DNA from: Ignavibacteriales bacterium
Lineage (GTDB): Bacteria > Bacteroidota > Ignavibacteria > Ignavibacteriales > Ignavibacteriaceae
Assembly: GCA_027349615.1 (NCBI GenBank)
Contig: DAIEML010000105.1
Location: 1-7,981, forward strand
Length of the DNA: 7,981 bases
Direction: 5' to 3'
The notes under the pieces were generated by a model, which saw nothing but the letters and a program-made list of their open reading frames with translations, was not told where the DNA came from and did no database searches. The first letter of the stretch is position 1; each line of letters opens with the position of its first letter. Positions 6,219 to 7,981 of this stretch are shown piece by piece. The position numbers were made by a program, and so were the translations under genes.

Positions 6219-7235
6219 ATGAATTATTTTTATACAGAAAAATTCCGGCTGCAAAATGCCGTAAAGATTTTCTCGCTTTTCCTTTTCCTCTTAATCTCAT
6301 CTTCATTTTATTCGTGCACTTCATCAGCGCAAGAAAATTTACAAAAAGATTCTGATTCAGAAGACTTAAAAACTGGCAAAAACGAAAAGGTATTTTCATT
6401 TCATAAAACCACAGACGGCAAAGATAATTATTGGAAAGCTGTTTTCAATGATGATAAACTTGTTGAGCTTTATAAAAATGGGAAAAAGATCCCGGATGAA
6501 AACCTTGATGATTATAAAGACATGGTAGGCAATGAACTTTCCGGATTAAACGATTACCATTTCGAATTTCCGCAGCATAATTTTCATTTCCGATTTAATC
6601 GAGAAGCTTTAGACAGCGCAATGAAAGAGCTGAATCTAAATCTTTCTAACAAAAATTTCGGCTGGGTTGATTCCGTTTTTAATAGCGAAGAATTTAAAAG
6701 CGAGATGGATAGTTTGAGAAAAAATTTATCAGGATTGAAGAAAATGAAATTTGATTTTCACTTCGACACTACTGCGTTCAACAAAAGTATGAGAGAGTTG
6801 AGAGAAAATTTGAAAAATATGAAATTCAACCGCAGCGATTTTGAATGTGACATGAGTGCTTTTAAAGAAGGAATGAAAAAATTCCATGAAGAAATGGAAC
6901 ATAACCGCTTCAACAGTGAAGACTTTAAAATTGAGATGGATAAACTTTCTCATCAAATGACCAAATTTAAAAGCGAAATGAAAAGCTTTCACTCCAACAT
7001 GGAAAAATTTAAGAAAGAAATGAAAACTTTTAAAAGTTTCATGAAAGATGTAAGACACGAATTAGTAAAAGACAATCTTATCAAAAGTGAAGATGAAGAA
7101 TTTGATATGAAGATGGATTCCAAAAGTATGTCTATTAACGGGGAAAAAGTGCCGGATAATTTATTCAAAAAGTACAAAGAAATATATAAGAAGAATTACG
7201 GAAAAGAAATTGAACACGAGATAAATATTAAATAA
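6219..7235 (+). CDS. Lipoprotein with Met/Phe heptad (coiled-coil) repeats
   Basis: 338 residues from ATG 6219. GGAGG at 6209-6213 stands five bases before this codon, while the in-frame ATG at 6207 overlaps that ribosome site and is unlikely to be used. A hydrophobic segment (~15-30) ends in SFYSC, so Cys33 is a probable lipidation site. Residues ~68-105 carry YWKAVFNDDKLVELYKNGKK followed by IPDENLDDY. Near the end comes MSINGEKVPDNLFKKY (304-319). From memory, both resemble segments of periplasmic extensions of BlaR1/M56 proteins in Bacteroidota, but no peptidase is present here. Between them the motif F[ND]xxx[FL]xxxM occurs at 126, 154, 182, 203 and 231, and Met/Phe/Leu residues keep a strict 3-4 spacing from 135 to 275. 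A long amphipathic, probably coiled-coil, periplasmic protein is likely. Function unknown. Confidence 0.85.
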   Translation: MNYFYTEKFRLQNAVKIFSLFLFLLISSSFYSCTSSAQENLQKDSDSEDLKTGKNEKVFSFHKTTDGKDNYWKAVFNDDKLVELYKNGKKIPDENLDDYKDMVGNELSGLNDYHFEFPQHNFHFRFNREALDSAMKELNLNLSNKNFGWVDSVFNSEEFKSEMDSLRKNLSGLKKMKFDFHFDTTAFNKSMRELRENLKNMKFNRSDFECDMSAFKEGMKKFHEEMEHNRFNSEDFKIEMDKLSHQMTKFKSEMKSFHSNMEKFKKEMKTFKSFMKDVRHELVKDNLIKSEDEEFDMKMDSKSMSINGEKVPDNLFKKYKEIYKKNYGKEIEHEINIK

Positions 7236-7245
7236 ATGATGGATA

Positions 7246-7285
7246 ATGCCGGATGCTTGATAATAACACATCAAACATCCGGCAT
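7246..7285. terminator. Hairpin between convergent genes, likely bidirectional terminator
   Basis: ATGCCGGATG (7246-7255) pairs perfectly with 7276-7285. After one C/A mismatch, five more pairs (7257-7261 with 7270-7274) leave an eight-base loop. The GC-rich stem stands out in AT-rich surroundings. It lies 10 bases past the lipoprotein stop and 34 bases past the stop of the minus-strand VOC gene. There is no U-run directly after the stem in either direction: an A8 run follows on the plus strand, which gives U8 before the stem in the minus transcript. Termination is therefore inferred from position. Confidence 0.6.
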
Positions 7286-7319
7286 CAATTAAAAAAAATC
7301 TTTTAACTTTTATAAATAT

Positions 7320-7742
7320 TTAAATCCCATTTGTATTCATTAGAACAATCCGCCAGCCATCAGGATCTTCAATTGTAATTCCTTTTTCTTTCCAATATAG
7401 ATTTTCCGGTTCGACGGATTTATAACCTAAAGAAAAAATTTTTTGTGCAAGTTTTTCTATTTCATTTTTATCAGGAATGTAGAAGACTAGAAGATTATCT
7501 TTTGTAGGTGGAGGACAAGCGCCTCCATTTTTATTTTCAGTAAATTCAAGATGATATTCTTTCCCTGGCAAGCCAAACATAATTCCGGAATATCCGTTAT
7601 GGTCTTTGAATGACGCAATTATAGGAAGCCCTAAACCTTCAGCATAAAATTTTTTTATCTCTTCAAGTTTTTCGGTTGGGCGGGCAATTCTAATTTCTGC
7701 AACTTTAATTGGGCTGGAATTGGAAATATCAAATTGCAACAT
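7320..7742 (-). CDS. VOC-fold (glyoxalase/bleomycin-resistance-like) protein
   Basis: 140 residues from ATG 7742, the usual size of a two-module vicinal-oxygen-chelate protein. First beta-alpha-beta unit: VAEIRIARPTEKLEEIKKFY (14-33), then GLGLPIIASF and YSGIMFGLPGKEYHLEFT (51-68) with His64 and Glu66. Second unit: NLLVFYIPDKNEIEKLAQKI (83-102), then YWKEKGITIEDPDGWRIVL (116-134) with Glu125. The overall pattern reminds me of YycE-like VOC proteins, whose substrate is not established. These proteins often bind a divalent metal; the ligand residues here are a guess. It starts directly after the stop of the upstream DinB-like gene, with TAA, GTG and ATG in immediate succession and no ribosome binding site, so translation is probably by reinitiation. 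A GTG start at 7745 is also possible, one codon longer. Confidence 0.9.
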   Translation of the reverse strand: MLQFDISNSSPIKVAEIRIARPTEKLEEIKKFYAEGLGLPIIASFKDHNGYSGIMFGLPGKEYHLEFTENKNGGACPPPTKDNLLVFYIPDKNEIEKLAQKIFSLGYKSVEPENLYWKEKGITIEDPDGWRIVLMNTNGI

Positions 7743-7745
7743 CAC

Positions 7746-7981
7746 TTAAGAAAAAATTTGTTCAAGATGATGCTGCATGTGATCAAAATAATCGTCAACT
7801 AAATATTCCAACGCAATCGGTTCATCTGCCGGCGGCTTTTGAAAACAAATTTCATCAAGGTTATGGATGTCTCTCGGCTCTGTTAGAACTTCTTCTTTAA
7901 TCGCATCGATTATAAAGAGTAAATGTTTGTTGTAAGTAACCCAAAGTGTAACGAGTGCATTCCATGATTCTTCCTTATAAT
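7746..7981 (-). CDS. DinB-like family protein, C-terminal part only
   Basis: Minus-strand frame open from the right edge (first full codon at 7979) to TAA at 7748-7746, giving 77 residues. It starts YKEESWNALVTLWVTYNKHL and ends with LVDDYFDHMQHHLEQIFS. Aromatic/His-rich helices with a final HxxxH-like helix (HMQHH) fit the four-helix DinB/YfiT metal-binding superfamily, where three histidines hold a divalent metal. Some members transfer or hydrolyse thiol-linked groups; most have no known function. The missing upstream part should contain the first metal ligand. It overlaps nothing but abuts the VOC gene, so the two almost certainly form one transcript. Confidence 0.7.
   Translation of the reverse strand, partial: YKEESWNALVTLWVTYNKHLLFIIDAIKEEVLTEPRDIHNLDEICFQKPPADEPIALEYLVDDYFDHMQHHLEQIFS

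Noticed and set aside
6729..7058. 109-residue minus-strand frame rich in Phe and His
   Set aside because: It is the complement of the Lys/Met/Phe heptad repeats of the lipoprotein and has no ribosome site.
7246..7285. Resemblance of the GCCGGATG...CATCCGGC hairpin to enterobacterial REP elements
   Set aside because: The organism type does not fit and only one copy is seen; position between convergent genes explains it as a terminator.

Overview
The window is AT-rich DNA that looks like a chromosome segment of a Bacteroidota/Ignavibacteria-type (FCB group) bacterium. This rests on the mix of families: a secreted arylsulfotransferase, a GIN/DUF2807 beta-repeat protein, a small outer-membrane beta-barrel ending in an aromatic residue, and a lipoprotein with features I associate with BlaR1/M56 periplasmic extensions. 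It also fits the low G+C and the A-rich ribosome binding sites. The assignment is an inference; there is no rRNA or marker gene here. I see no phage, transposase, CRISPR array, tRNA or rRNA.

Layout: (1) 1-1412, minus strand: a secreted aryl-sulfate sulfotransferase (ASST) running off the left edge. (2) 1413-1819: a 407-base divergent intergenic region with two 19-base inverted repeats. (3) 1820-2524, plus: an exported GIN-domain protein with seven SGG turns. (4) 2576-2629: a long hairpin whose right arm contains the start codon of the next gene. (5) 2619-4789, plus: a cobalamin-binding-type radical SAM enzyme whose C-terminal ~80 residues lie in the -1 frame after a run of ten A. (6) 4799-5356, plus: msrA, nine bases after the radical SAM C-terminal frame, so probably the same operon. 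(7) 5448-6023, plus: a small outer-membrane beta-barrel. (8) 6219-7235, plus: a lipoprotein with an in-register Met/Phe heptad pattern, behind a promoter-like site with a 19-base spacer filled by a palindrome (MerR-like geometry). (9) 7246-7285: a hairpin between convergent genes. (10) 7320-7981, minus: a VOC-fold protein and, upstream of it, the C-terminal part of a DinB-like protein; their stop and start codons touch.

Functionally the window is mostly cell envelope and secreted proteins (ASST, GIN protein, barrel, lipoprotein) around one cytoplasmic enzyme pair (radical SAM plus MsrA). I do not see a complete defence or biosynthetic system. The strongest points for a second look are the A10 frame change in the radical SAM gene, the hairpin burying that gene's start codon, the five-copy F[ND]xxx[FL]xxxM repeat in the lipoprotein with exact multiple-of-seven spacing, and the MerR-like promoter geometry in front of it.
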